A stretch of DNA of 64,000 nucleotides. Source: Poronia punctata. Taxonomy: Eukaryota; Ascomycota; Sordariomycetes; Xylariales; Xylariaceae. Where the stretch lies: assembly GCA_022579005.1 (NCBI GenBank), contig MU401572.1, positions 1 through 64,000 of the forward strand, given 5' to 3'. How positions within the stretch are numbered: position 1 is the first letter of the stretch; the number at the start of each line of letters is the position of its first letter. Made by a program: the position numbers and the translations under genes. The notes under the pieces were generated by a model. That model worked only from the letters and a program-made list of their open reading frames with translations, had not been told where the DNA came from and did no database searches. Positions 51,665-62,451 of the stretch are shown piece by piece.

Positions 51665-51868
51665 ATGGCTAACGATCTTGGAAAAAACTTGGCCATCGCT
51701 CTGGGCATTGCTGGTGGAGCAACATTCGTTTTGCTCGTAGTCCTATGCTTCCTGGCTCATTTCGGGACTCACCTATGCGGCGCAAGGAGAAAGGAAAGAT
51801 GGTTCAGTCGCAGCCCAGAGGAAGGGATGGTGAACGCCCCCGCTTTCGGCGACAAACAACCAGTATGA
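51665..51868 (+). CDS. Small hypothetical single-pass membrane protein
   Basis: A 67-residue frame with a good start context (cacaATGGCT). Residues 6-31 are one strongly hydrophobic, Gly/Ala/Leu/Val-rich helix (A-L-G-I-A-G-G-A-T-F-V-L-L-V-V-L), followed by a basic stretch R-R-K-E-R and a short polar tail. This suggests a bitopic membrane protein with the basic side in the cytosol. The codon for Pro66 is followed directly by gtatga, a possible splice donor; using the acceptor ctcag at 51,958 would replace the end with 37 residues and a stop at 52,070-52,072, including Thr/Arg/Pro/Asp repeats coded by the CCCGA array. I do not recognise the protein; no function is claimed. Confidence 0.4.
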   Translation: MANDLGKNLAIALGIAGGATFVLLVVLCFLAHFGTHLCGARRKERWFSRSPEEGMVNAPAFGDKQPV

Positions 51869-52024
51869 AGCATCAAACCACCAAGATGCTTCGATGCGTC
51901 AAGACGATTCGAAAACAAGGAGGTTACCGATGACCTAAAAGATCTTGCCTGATCTCAGTGCTCACGAACCCAATACTCGGGAACAAGCTGCGCGCATAAA
52001 AGCACTTGGGAACCCTCGGACCAG

Positions 52025-52050
52025 ACCCGACCCGACCCGACCCGACCCGA
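52025..52050. repeat. CCCGA pentamer array, five units
   Basis: Five perfect acccg units in a row. It is noncoding unless the alternative spliced form of the small membrane protein is used. Confidence 0.85.
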
Positions 52051-53286
52051 CGATATTGCGGGGCTGAATTAGGCATCCGAAAACCGAACCCGAGTATGGG
52101 CGCCGGAGAGAGAGACTCCACCTCTTAACCAACACGCCGAAACTGAAATCATATGGTCTCGGCCAGTCAGACTTCCCCAATATTCAATCATATGAAACGG
52201 AAGCACCTCTTCTCATCCGATCCACGACGAAAGGTCTGGAAGCTTGATGCGTACACTCGAAAGTACCACCCACTAAAGAGCTAAAGTGAGGTTTTGTGGC
52301 TGTGAAAGGCCGCAACTGCTAGTGGCCCACAAGAGCACAGTTCGATCCGGCCAAATTCACGGGCATCTGTCGGCGACCGGTGAAGAGAGTGGACTGGATT
52401 GTGTTATGCTAGCCCTGGCAGCTGTTATATTGAGTAATATTATACTCCCCGCAGTCACGTATCGCCATTCGCGAATACCACAATACGAAGACCATTACAG
52501 AGACTGGGGACGGATGGAGGAATGCTGGACTGGGCAATAGCTGATGAAGATGGTCAGATACAACAGATACAGAAATGTATTGATATAGCAGAGCTAGAGC
52601 ATGTAACCAAAAAAAAAAAAATAGGTCTACTATTCTAGCTCGTCAATATGCAGATTCGTGACCACAATCGCCAGCTCTGATGAAAATGGTAGTGATCAAT
52701 TTGCACAAACCTAACCCAATCGTACGCGCTAGGGGGAACCCATGAGTATCGCATGTGCTATCATGTCTCTAGAAAGTCCTTGCTTTAAGGGGGCACGGAG
52801 GGGATGTATGGAGAATGAGGAGCAAACTATCATATCGCCAAAGTCTAGTCGAAAAGTGACAGATGAATGAATACCAAATATCCTATGCCTTTTTAACTCT
52901 GTTCGCTACGGTCCACGGACGGGAGGGTGACGGTTGGAACCTTCTTCTTCAAGTGTTCTAGAACACCGTTACCTTAGGAACCTTATAGACGGCATCAGCT
53001 GCTTGCCAGCTGTAAAGCGCCAACGTCATCGCCGCAGGGCAATCCCACTCTTGGCACGGGGAAGCCTATCGCCCACCTCTACCCGACGTTGCCCCTCCAA
53101 ATCCGAGGCCAAACAACACCCTCGAGCAACAAAACAGCTATAACCAATACATCCACCTAATAAACCCACCTCACACCTCAAATAACACGCCTACAGAAAC
53201 GCTAGTTATATATAAAAAAACACACAACAGCATCTATCACCGCCCGCCAACAACTTCCACAAACCACGAAGAAGAGTAGAACAAAA

Positions 53287-53320
53287 CCAACCAACCAACC
53301 AACCAACCAACCAACCAACC
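53287..53320. repeat. CCAA microsatellite just upstream of the VPS60 start
   Basis: About 8.5 perfect CCAA units end 14 bp before the VPS60 ATG, so they probably lie in its 5' untranslated leader. Confidence 0.9.
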
Positions 53321-53334
53321 CACACCCAACAACC

Positions 53335-53979
53335 ATGAACCGCCTCTTCGGCAGCGCCCCCAAGGGGCCGAAACCAAACCTAAACTCAGCAATAGGCAAC
53401 ATCGACGCGCGCATCTCCTCGGTCGACGTGAAGATAGCCAGCATAAACGCCGAACTGCAAACATACCAGGGCAAGATGGCCAAGATGCGCGAAGGACCGG
53501 GCAAGAGCGCGCTGAAGCAGAAGGCCCTCAAGGTGCTGCAGCGCCGGAAGCAGTACGAGGCGCAGCGCGACCAGCTGCAGAGCCAGGTGTGGAACATGGA
53601 GCAGGCCCAGACGTTGCAGGACAATCTGTCGGGCGTCATGACCACCGTGGACGCCATGAAGACTACGCAGAAGGAGCTGCGCAAGCAGTACGGCAAGGTC
53701 GATCTCGACAAGATCGAGCGCATGCAGGACGAGATGGCCGACTTGCTCGACGTCGGGAATGAGATACAGGAGACGCTTAGTCGTGGCTACGAGGTCCCCG
53801 AAGACGTTGACGAGGCCGAACTTGATGCCGAACTCGAAATGCTCGGGGCGGAAATGGAGATGGAGGGCGCTGGCGCTTTGGAGGCTGGTGGTGTGCCCGA
53901 TTTCATGAGGGATGAGGTGCCCGACTTCATCGACGAACCGCCAGAGTCATCTTCCAAGGTGCAGGAGGTGGCGAGATGA
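53335..53979 (+). CDS. VPS60: ESCRT-III-related Snf7-family protein VPS60 (CHMP5)
   Basis: A late-acting ESCRT-III subunit at endosomes that binds Vta1 and so stimulates the Vps4 ATPase in multivesicular body sorting. A single intronless frame gives 214 residues, the typical length. It starts M-N-R-L-F-G as in CHMP5/Vps60. The basic N-terminal half (about 1-105) forms the Snf7 helical hairpin, with K-A-L-K-V-L-Q-R-R-K-Q-Y-E and a long Gln-rich coiled coil. The C-terminal half is acidic, with clusters of Glu and Asp around 155-185 and the conserved V-P-D-F block near 190 and 200. Regulation is not evident. Other Snf7 proteins (Vps20, Vps32) have a different N-terminus, so the assignment is firm. 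Confidence 0.93.
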   Translation: MNRLFGSAPKGPKPNLNSAIGNIDARISSVDVKIASINAELQTYQGKMAKMREGPGKSALKQKALKVLQRRKQYEAQRDQLQSQVWNMEQAQTLQDNLSGVMTTVDAMKTTQKELRKQYGKVDLDKIERMQDEMADLLDVGNEIQETLSRGYEVPEDVDEAELDAELEMLGAEMEMEGAGALEAGGVPDFMRDEVPDFIDEPPESSSKVQEVAR

Positions 53980-54363
53980 AACAATATACAGCGTGACCGG
54001 TGGACTGGCACAGTACCAGGACAAGGAGAGGGGGCATTGCGGTTGAGGTGTCTGGTGTCTGGCGTTATGGATAGTCATGGTTACAGCAACGGAGCACTTC
54101 TTATCATCAGATTTTCAAAACCCGGTTTTCTACTCGGTTGGTATTTATGCCTCTACGTAGACGTAGACTGTCTAAAGGATATTATATTTATATTGAACCA
54201 AATGCGGATATGCTCACTACCTGCCAATCTGGCAACCCTAGTCGACTTCTGCGAGGACGGACGACAGCACTGCTGCCAGCCGTACGCCCGTGCTCGGGCA
54301 AGCCCGGAAACGAATAGTTAAACCCCGTAGCGCCCCAGATAAAACGCCGTTCTTGATTTCACG
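53980..54363. other. Convergent 3' region between VPS60 and the F-box/WD40 gene
   Basis: 384 bp holding both 3' untranslated regions; nothing else recognised. Confidence 0.55.
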
Positions 54364-57300
54364 TTAATCAACCGTTCCAAAAAACCTCGATACCTCTTCA
54401 AGCTCGACATCTCCATTGCAGAAGTCCCACCCCACAATGGTGCTAACTTGACTGCAACAGATAATCCGTCGCGCGTCAAACTGCAGCTTGAATATCCTGG
54501 CCGGGCTTGCGTCTGACCCTGGGAGCTGGGCATGTGGGTGCACGTCGCCGTGCGCCTGTGATTGCGCCACTGCTGGCCGTGAATCTTGTGCTTGTCCCTG
54601 ATCATGGGAAGCAGGAATTGGCTGGGTCTGGGCATGGGTTTGGGCGTGGTACGCATGCATAGTATGTGCCATGCTGGGTGGCGGACCAGCAGCAGCATTG
54701 TTCGTACCTGCAGACGTCGAACCGGAGCCAGAAGGCCCAGCCAGGTCGCTATTCAACAACTGTGCTGTACTCAAAGGTTGGCTTGGCCGTGAGGGGCCCG
54801 GATGAGAGCCCGACGATTCTGCAGAAAGTGCCTGATGCACAGATTCCCGAATGCGGTTCTGCGCTATCTGTGTCCTGACCAGACTTGTGCTAACCACCTC
54901 CCGCAGCTGTGCCCTCACCATCGGGTTCAGTTCCCGATCAATGGCTGCTTGAATGTACGAGGTATAAGAAAGCATGGTGGGAAATGAGTTCAAAGCAGAC
55001 TGAAGCGCGCCAGGGCCTTGTGTTACGGCGCTGTCTATCATCTGGGTATAAGAGGCCGTAGTCTGGGGTGTGATCGTCGCGTGAATGGGATGCTCAATCT
55101 GGGTGTAGGTAGGAGCCGGTCGTTGAAGGGTCGGCGGTGCACTAGCCGGCTGGGAGGACCCTGCGCTTCTTGGAGCCTGGTCGGTGCGGTTAATGGATGA
55201 GTTGTTTGTAGCTGCGTCCGTGGCCGTCGACGGTGATGATCGCCGTGGGATTACAGTGCCTGACGTCGAAGCACAAGCTCGGGAAGACTGTCTCAGAGCA
55301 GCCGCAGCTCCTTCTTCTTGACGCAGAATATGCCTGCTTCTCCAAGCACCCTCCCGGTCACGCCGCCAAATAATGATGGTCTGATCGTATGAACCGGAAA
55401 CGATCCTTCCGTACGGCCCGCCACCGCCTCCGGGAGGCAACTTTGCACCATAAGCAGTTATATCTTCCGGCCGGCGGCTACCAGGGTTGAAAGGCCGCCG
55501 TCTAGAAGATCGCACATCCTCGAGGGAACCCTCGTTTAGAGCCTGGAAGTAGAGCTGATCGATAGCTCTGGCTTCACGCTGGTCCTCTTCCCTACTATAA
55601 GGAAGGTCACCGAAGCCTGCCTGAACAGTTCGCACAAGATTATTGTGCGCCCGTAGGCTGGCAACCTCAAGGCCAGACTCACAGTCAAACACCTTGACCT
55701 CGTTGTCACTACTGCCGCTGACAATGCGACGCCCATCATATTGGACACACGCGATGCCCTTGCTATGTCCGATAAATGTCCGCTTCACCACTTGATTTGG
55801 CCAGTCCCATAACCGTATATTCCTGTCCCCACTGGCCGACACGATCTCTCTGCCACATATCTGGACTGCATTGACGGCCGCGTTGTGGCCCTCTAGGCAA
55901 GCGATCATCGTGTACGGCGGGGTGATGTTCAACTGGTCCAGTGGCGAATTCTCATACCCATAATTCCGTAGATTCGTCGGAACGGGGTTTACCACATGAG
56001 AATCGCTGAAACCCAGGTCGCCAGCACGGAGTGGCCGACGGTTGAATATTTTGATCGTTTTGTCTTTCGAACAGGTAACCAGAATGCGTTTGTCGAATTT
56101 GACGTTCAACACGGATTCCTTATGCGCCTTCTTGAGACGTTGAAGAATTTCGCCGGTTGAGAACCTCCACAGTATGACGTCCGAATCACTACTGCCAGAA
56201 ACAACTATGTCTTCTTCCGGGTCGGAATCAAACTGGAGGCACAACACTGATCCGTTGTGGCCGACCAAAGGGGGTCGTATGAGCCGTCTGGTCCGCAGGT
56301 TCCATATACGAAGAGTCCGGTCCCGGCTACCGCTAACAAGGTACTCCGAATTATACTGTAGACTGTAGATGCACTCGTTGTGCCCTTCTTCGGGGTGGTC
56401 TGGATGAGGAAGTTGGAAATTGGTGTAAATACCACGATCCCAGTTGCTCTCCAGTCTCCGCCGCATGGTATAGAGGTGCTTCCAGCTGATCCTATATCTG
56501 CCGTCTCTGGGATCGCAGATCCAGAGATTTGACTTGGGCAGTAGTGTACTCCCATTGTTCATTTCGCTTAGCGGAGGAGTAAAAGTCGATGGCTCCCCGA
56601 CCGCCCTCCCTTTCCCTTTGTTGGGCCGTAGACCTAGTTCATAATTCGAACCGGGTGTAGGACTGGGTGATTTTGTCACCAAGTTATTCGAGTATCGCGC
56701 GGCAGTTATATTTCCCTGGGAGGAAGGCTCGCCCCCGCCGGTCTGCGGACCGCCGAAAAGGCTAGTTGTGCCGGCCATGTGCGTGTCCTTGCGCTCCAGT
56801 CCCATGGCTGTATCCACGTCCAACATTTCCTGATCGTCTCCATCGTGGCCCTCACTCTTCATGTAATCAGATATCGCTCTCTTTTTCGAAACGTGACCAC
56901 CGTCTATCGATTTGACCCTCTGATGGTGTTTAAAAGAAGAGGTAGAATGCTCGTTCATCCGTTTTTCAGCGGCATCAATTTCGGAGGCTATCGCCTTCCA
57001 ACCCTCGAGATAATATAGGTTTTCCCAGAGTTTCCGATCCGCAGCTAGTTCGTACCATTCTCGGCAACACAAGGCCACACGGATCAGCGATGCGGCATCC
57101 AAGTACCCTAGAATTTTTAAACATATTTCGGGTGGTAAATGATGCACGAAGTTGATATAGAGACGTGGGTTTAGTTGGGTCATTACGATATCGGCGATGG
57201 CGGTAGTGGGGAGCTCATTCAATATAAGCATCGCGAGATCTGGGGACCAAAAAGGTAAGCAAGCGCGCTTTCGGTGGAAAATCAAGGAGGGGGGTAGGAT

Positions 57301-57484
57301 TCAGCTCACGCTTCTTTTCTTGTATTGTAAACTTGGGCATTTGTGCCGCTAACCAACCAGGGAGTACAGCAGATGATCGCAGAGCTAGAGTAGTGGCATT
57401 ATCTTGCATCGTGCCCGCAGCGGTATTGAGGGGATGCTCAGAATAGCCTTCGTCAGGCTCTTGGGTTGGCGGAAATGATTCCAT
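54364..57484 (-). CDS. F-box/WD40 substrate receptor of an SCF ubiquitin ligase (FWD-1-like)
   Basis: Adaptor that binds Skp1 through its F-box and presents phosphorylated substrates for ubiquitination. In Neurospora the protein of this architecture, FWD-1, degrades the clock protein FRQ. Two exons, 57,484-57,310 and 57,239-54,364, join in frame to 1,016 residues, near the size I recall for FWD-1; the 70-bp intron is GT-AG (gtgagc...cccag). The start at 57,484 is the first in-frame ATG; the frame stays open upstream but only with a non-ATG codon. An N-terminal helical segment (about 40-85) precedes the F-box (L-P-P-E-I...W-E-N-L, about 93-135). WD repeats 1-6 lie at about 343-685 and the seventh at the extreme C-terminus (about 970-1,010, I-V-G-W-D-F). 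Between them is about 280 residues of Ser/Ala/Gln/His-rich disorder. Orthology is inferred from layout, not alignment. Confidence 0.85.
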
Positions 57485-60400
57485 GACTTGCGTACCAGGG
57501 GGTGGGGGGCTTTCGGACTTTTGTTGAATATCACGCCAGCGGGTGTCTGGCACCGCGGGTATGCCGGATTGAACAGAATAAAAAAGGCCGTCTCGCTACG
57601 CTTACGATGGCTGAAGATGGGAATGAGAGCAGCACATAGCAAGGCAGCAAGGCGAAGTTTTGTATCAGGAAACAAGTGGCTGTCAGACCAATTGAATCAA
57701 GCCTGGGATCCTCTGTCGCTACATCAACTTTAGACCTTGGCAGTGATGTGATTCTTGTTGACTGAAGACGTAGTCGGCCTTGCACCTAATATATTCAACG
57801 ATAACTAGGTCAACCAAGGTAACAAATTTGATTAAAAAAGAGGATGAATGTGCCCATATGTCGGATATACGGGTGGTAATTCTCTGATGTTTTGTACAGT
57901 GTATGCCAGAGCGACCAAGAAGTCGCGGTATTGAACAGGAACCAAGGCTATATCCGTGGACAATCTGGAGACATCGGGTGTTAACAAGCTTAAGGGTAGG
58001 TGCCATGAGCGCCCATACTCGTAGTGCAAGTGCAAGTGCAAGTGGGCAAGGCGGTGGCGGTGGGGTAATGAGTAGAAGTACCAAAGGACATGTATCTTTG
58101 CAAGTACGAGTACGTATCTGAATTTTTATTGGCAAGATGCCTGTATTTTTGCTCCGCTCTGCTTCATTGCATACAACAGCTGAGGAGCGCTACCAGACAA
58201 AGCATTAGTCTGACACACCTGTCGCCCCTTTATTGTCGTGTACAAGTATGAAGATGTAGATAGCCTCGACAATAGCTGAGGAGGCAATATCAAAAGATAA
58301 GTAGCAACGGCTAGTATACGTGTATCTTGGACCTCATGGCTCATATTAGTCTCGAGCCGGTTTCCAGATAAATAGTAAAAAATAGGGGGTACAAAAATTG
58401 ATGAAAACTACTACGAGTAGACATACGATACGAGTACTTCAATATGTTCAAATTCCTTTACCCGACAACAGGATGGATACATAAAGTATAGGTTTGTATA
58501 ATAGGTATATCATTGATAAGCTTACTACCTCTACCTTACTTATCTATGTCTATGAACGGCATACTACAAGTAGACTTAGACTACTAGATACTGTATTGTC
58601 TGTTACCAATCTGGCTGGTTATGTGCTATTTGTAGATTGGCATTCCTTGTAACGAGTCCCGGACTGAATTACGAGTAGGTAGCTCAACACCCTCCAAAGT
58701 CCAAACTACAATTATGAGTGGAGGTTTATGCCGTTTCGTGGCCGTCTTCTCCCGCTCAGACCTCTACTTGTATGTAGATTAAAGTATTGTAATCTATCTA
58801 GAAGTAGACTAGTGGACTGATTTCTCATCCACAGAATGGCAATGTATGTGTATGTACAATCCGAACCCATGCACTCCATGGATTCAATTGTGACCCGTGC
58901 CTGGCCTCAGCACACTTGTCCACGTGCAACAAGGGGCAGCTGAAGTCTGGGCAAAAGATGTGCAGGTGTAGTCTGGAGGGGACATTTTTGGGTTTTGCAG
59001 CAAGGACAACCCAATCTTATCTTACCTAGCTGTAGGTACTCGTATGTACAGCCGTCATTTGCGTCAATCTGCGTCGTAGTAGGTAATCACTGTTGGTAAA
59101 CTAACAACCTACTTACAACCAAGATAAATAATGTAGGAGTAATCACATAAACTACCTAGTAGATAGTCAATACAAGTAGAGTTTATCTTGCATACGAGTA
59201 CTACACATCTTGTACTGTTGGGTAAACATATCGACACTAACACATGTGCCTACCTATCGGACTTGAGGCTCTTTACGGGCGAAACCGGTAGACAGGGACG
59301 ATAGGTGGTACTAGGTATGCATTCTCACAGGTCCTGGCACAACTCAAGATGACATAACGAGTACTCGTAGACTGTAGTGCAGCACCCGAGATGAGATATG
59401 CTCTGATTAGGTCATGTGCTTCGGAAGAGACCTTGTCCATGCTTAGTTGTACCTATATTTATATGCCTGCATTCGTTAACCGTTATATCAAACACAGTCT
59501 CGGGACGGGCCTTAAGTTACCACATGTAAACAGGGATAGAGGCAGCATTGGTTGTTTGGGGTACCTGCTCTTACTTCTGTTGATACGAGTACTGAACAGA
59601 ACATAATTTATTGCTAGAGCCTAGAGAAGCAATGAGCCTAGGGCGCCGCACATATAACACTTGCCAGTCTCTTACCGGGCCTATGCATCTTGGCTGGCCC
59701 GCTGAGTTGCAGTACGCTGGCAACGCTGGCCCGCTGGTTGGGTTTGACCGCCTCATGCCCATACTGTTGGATAGGATGAAGGGGTTCTCTTTAAAGGGGT
59801 CTAACACCGTCATGACCGTCTTAAGGAATAGGCGAGCTAGCATGTTAGCCTGGCACTTGCACCAACGCTACCACGAATCCACGATAGCTCCAAGGGTCTA
59901 ACCTAAGGGTCTTCTTGCAAGGTTAGGTATATTTTGGATTCTTAAGGCGCTCTTACGAGTGTAATGGTCTTCATAAAGTCCTCTGTCTCAGCACCATGTG
60001 CATACAAGTTATACATTTATATTTATGAGTTTTATACTACAGCAGATGGGTATCATCTCCGTACTTCCAAGCATGTCTAAACTCGAATCATCCAAAGCAC
60101 ACACTACGGCAAATAAATGGCGGGGGGTCGCAACCAAGAAAATCCTGCAGAAGACTCAAGCTGAGGCTGGCCAACGGTTGGCCGTGATACCTATGCTGGA
60201 ATTTAACTGGGAATCACAATGCTAGTAATTGTATCCAGTTTGACAATGTGTACTCGTACGTACTTAAGCTACGGTGCCTGCTAGGTACTGGTTAGCCTTG
60301 CTTTGATGATTTCTTGTGTATTCCAAACTGTTAAACGTGGAGATTTGGAAAACCAGAAGAACTTCACTTTATACCTCAAAGATGCTGTTGTTGCTTTCAC

Positions 60401-62451
60401 ATGACCTGCCCTGCCCTGCCCTCCCGTTGCCTACCTATACGCCGGCCAACTTAACTTATGCAGGTATTTCTCCTCATAATATGTGCATACCTAGGACGTC
60501 TACGATGCGGTAGTCTGATAACATCTAAGAGTCACTATTGCAATTCTTCTTTTATCCTGCATTGTTTATAACTGCAATGCTAGGTTAAAATACCTATCAA
60601 GAAACTGACAGACCTGGACTAACCACAATAAAACCCCAAGCAGAACGTGTGCCCATAGATACTTAGCTCTACAAGGACGCCTTAATAAATGATGGTAAAA
60701 AACATCATGATGCTTGGGGGTGTCTGTCACCACAAGTCAATTATGCAAGCAGTAATGGGTAACAAACCCCCACAAACAATCTCACAAGCTCTAAAGCAGT
60801 TCCTTACCTAAGGTACTTTATGTACCCAGAATGACTGATACTACACATAGATACTATACGTACATGGCACGCCCTACCTGCTGTCCAATGAAGTCGCAAG
60901 CAACCCATTAAAAAGACGGGGATCAAAAGTCGATCAACAACTTATACTAGGCAGTTGTGCTACGATAGAAGCTTGCCTAAGTTGGTAGGTACTAAAAAGC
61001 ATAACCTCAGTCCAAATCATGTTTTCTTCTATCCTAAACTTCAAGTTTGCAATCACACGATGAACCAAGAACAGCAAGCATAGATGCCATGATGGGACGG
61101 GTTTAGTATACACATATCTGACAATGTACAAAGAGCAACATGTGCATCACCCCTATTTTCTTACCTACCCAGGACAAATAAGCCGTTGTATGAGCAATGT
61201 CATTACTGCACTAAGAAGAAGAGATCAACATGCAAAAAGGATGAAAATAGGTAGGTAGGTATGTCTACAAGTACATATCGGTTAGACACATCGTACCAAT
61301 GTGCCTTTTCAACTGCGTTATCATGTACTCTGGCCCGAACCTTGAAAACGTGTAGGTACTTACCTACTTCTGTTCCCCACATGCAAAAGGAGACAGGAGA
61401 CAAGGGGCTTGAACAAGTGGGTTAAATGGGGCATCACACCAGAGCCCGACCTGAAGCTCAAACCAGCCCACCCACCCTAAACTACGGTGCCGCCACCACC
61501 TGCACTTACCATTACCACCACCACCACCACTAAAGTACCTACCACTGCCCAAGTACCTACGTACAACACCTGGCCTACATGCCACCACGTCCGTCCATTC
61601 CTGCCCATCGACTATTCTACACCTTGTGGGCTGCCTGCTTTCGTTTTCTTTTATTCTTCCCTTTTGCGAAGCCGATCTAACTCTCAGGGCCCGTCCCTTT
61701 CCATATCGTAATTCTCTCGCAACACCAAAGAAGCCGAGTACAGAAACGTTCGGCGCTAACCAGCACCAGACCGCCCGAAATAGCCAAGTATTTTGCTCTG
61801 GCATCCACCTGCGACCGCCCATGCCACCGGCCACCACCCAAACAATCGAGGCTTAAGAGTGACCGACAATACCCATCAGCCTCACAGAACGAAGTATCGA
61901 CCAAATCGCCCCTCACGATATGTCAAGACCTTTTCCCATTTAATACGCTAGAGTCTATAAACACAAAAGTCGCGAGTATTCGATTTGGATTACCGAAGCC
62001 CCTGATTATTCACCCGTCCGGACGTCGACTAGAACGAGTAGCCGCCACTTCGAGTTCCACTGCTGCGGGGGACACGATAGACTTGACGATTCAAATAATA
62101 CAAATCCACAAGACGGGCTGCCTAGGCGATATTCGAACGAAGGGTTAAGAGAAGGCTTGAGTTGAAGGGGTACATAAGCTGCCATCGAACGTCCCGGGCC
62201 TAAGATTGAAACATACTGCAATTCAAAGTCTCGGCGCATCCAACTTACATCCGAGTCCGGGAACAACAAAGAGAAGTTCAGGAATCGCTTCCAACCCCAC
62301 TGCTCACCAACCGAGCGGACCGTCGACCCTGTCCCCGCGCCCTATCTACGAGCCTAGGCCATCCTGTCACTTGATCGTTTTATAACTGTGTCGACCTGGG
62401 GTGAATACTCGTACCAGTACCAAGCTGCACTCGGATGAGTGGATCTCTGTC
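57485..62451. other. Long divergent intergenic region between the F-box/WD40 gene and CDC24
   Basis: Nearly 5 kb with no convincing gene. It contains most copies of the TACGAGTA octamer, many TAGGTA/TACCTA words, and short arrays: gtgcaa at 58,023-58,046, ccctg at 60,403-60,421, taggtaggtaggta near 61,250, and CAC triplets near 61,510-61,530. The last 600 bp before CDC24 are C-rich and pyrimidine-rich, typical of a long 5' leader. A frame of 89 codons at 59,632-59,901 starts with ATG and is somewhat GC-rich but has no recognisable domain. Confidence 0.55.

Larger units (their letters stand above)
51869..53334. other. Intergenic DNA upstream of VPS60
   Basis: About 1.47 kb. Apart from the repeats listed separately it has a poly-A run at 52,609-52,621. 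Short frames (for example 52,286-52,540) carry no recognisable domain. Confidence 0.5.
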
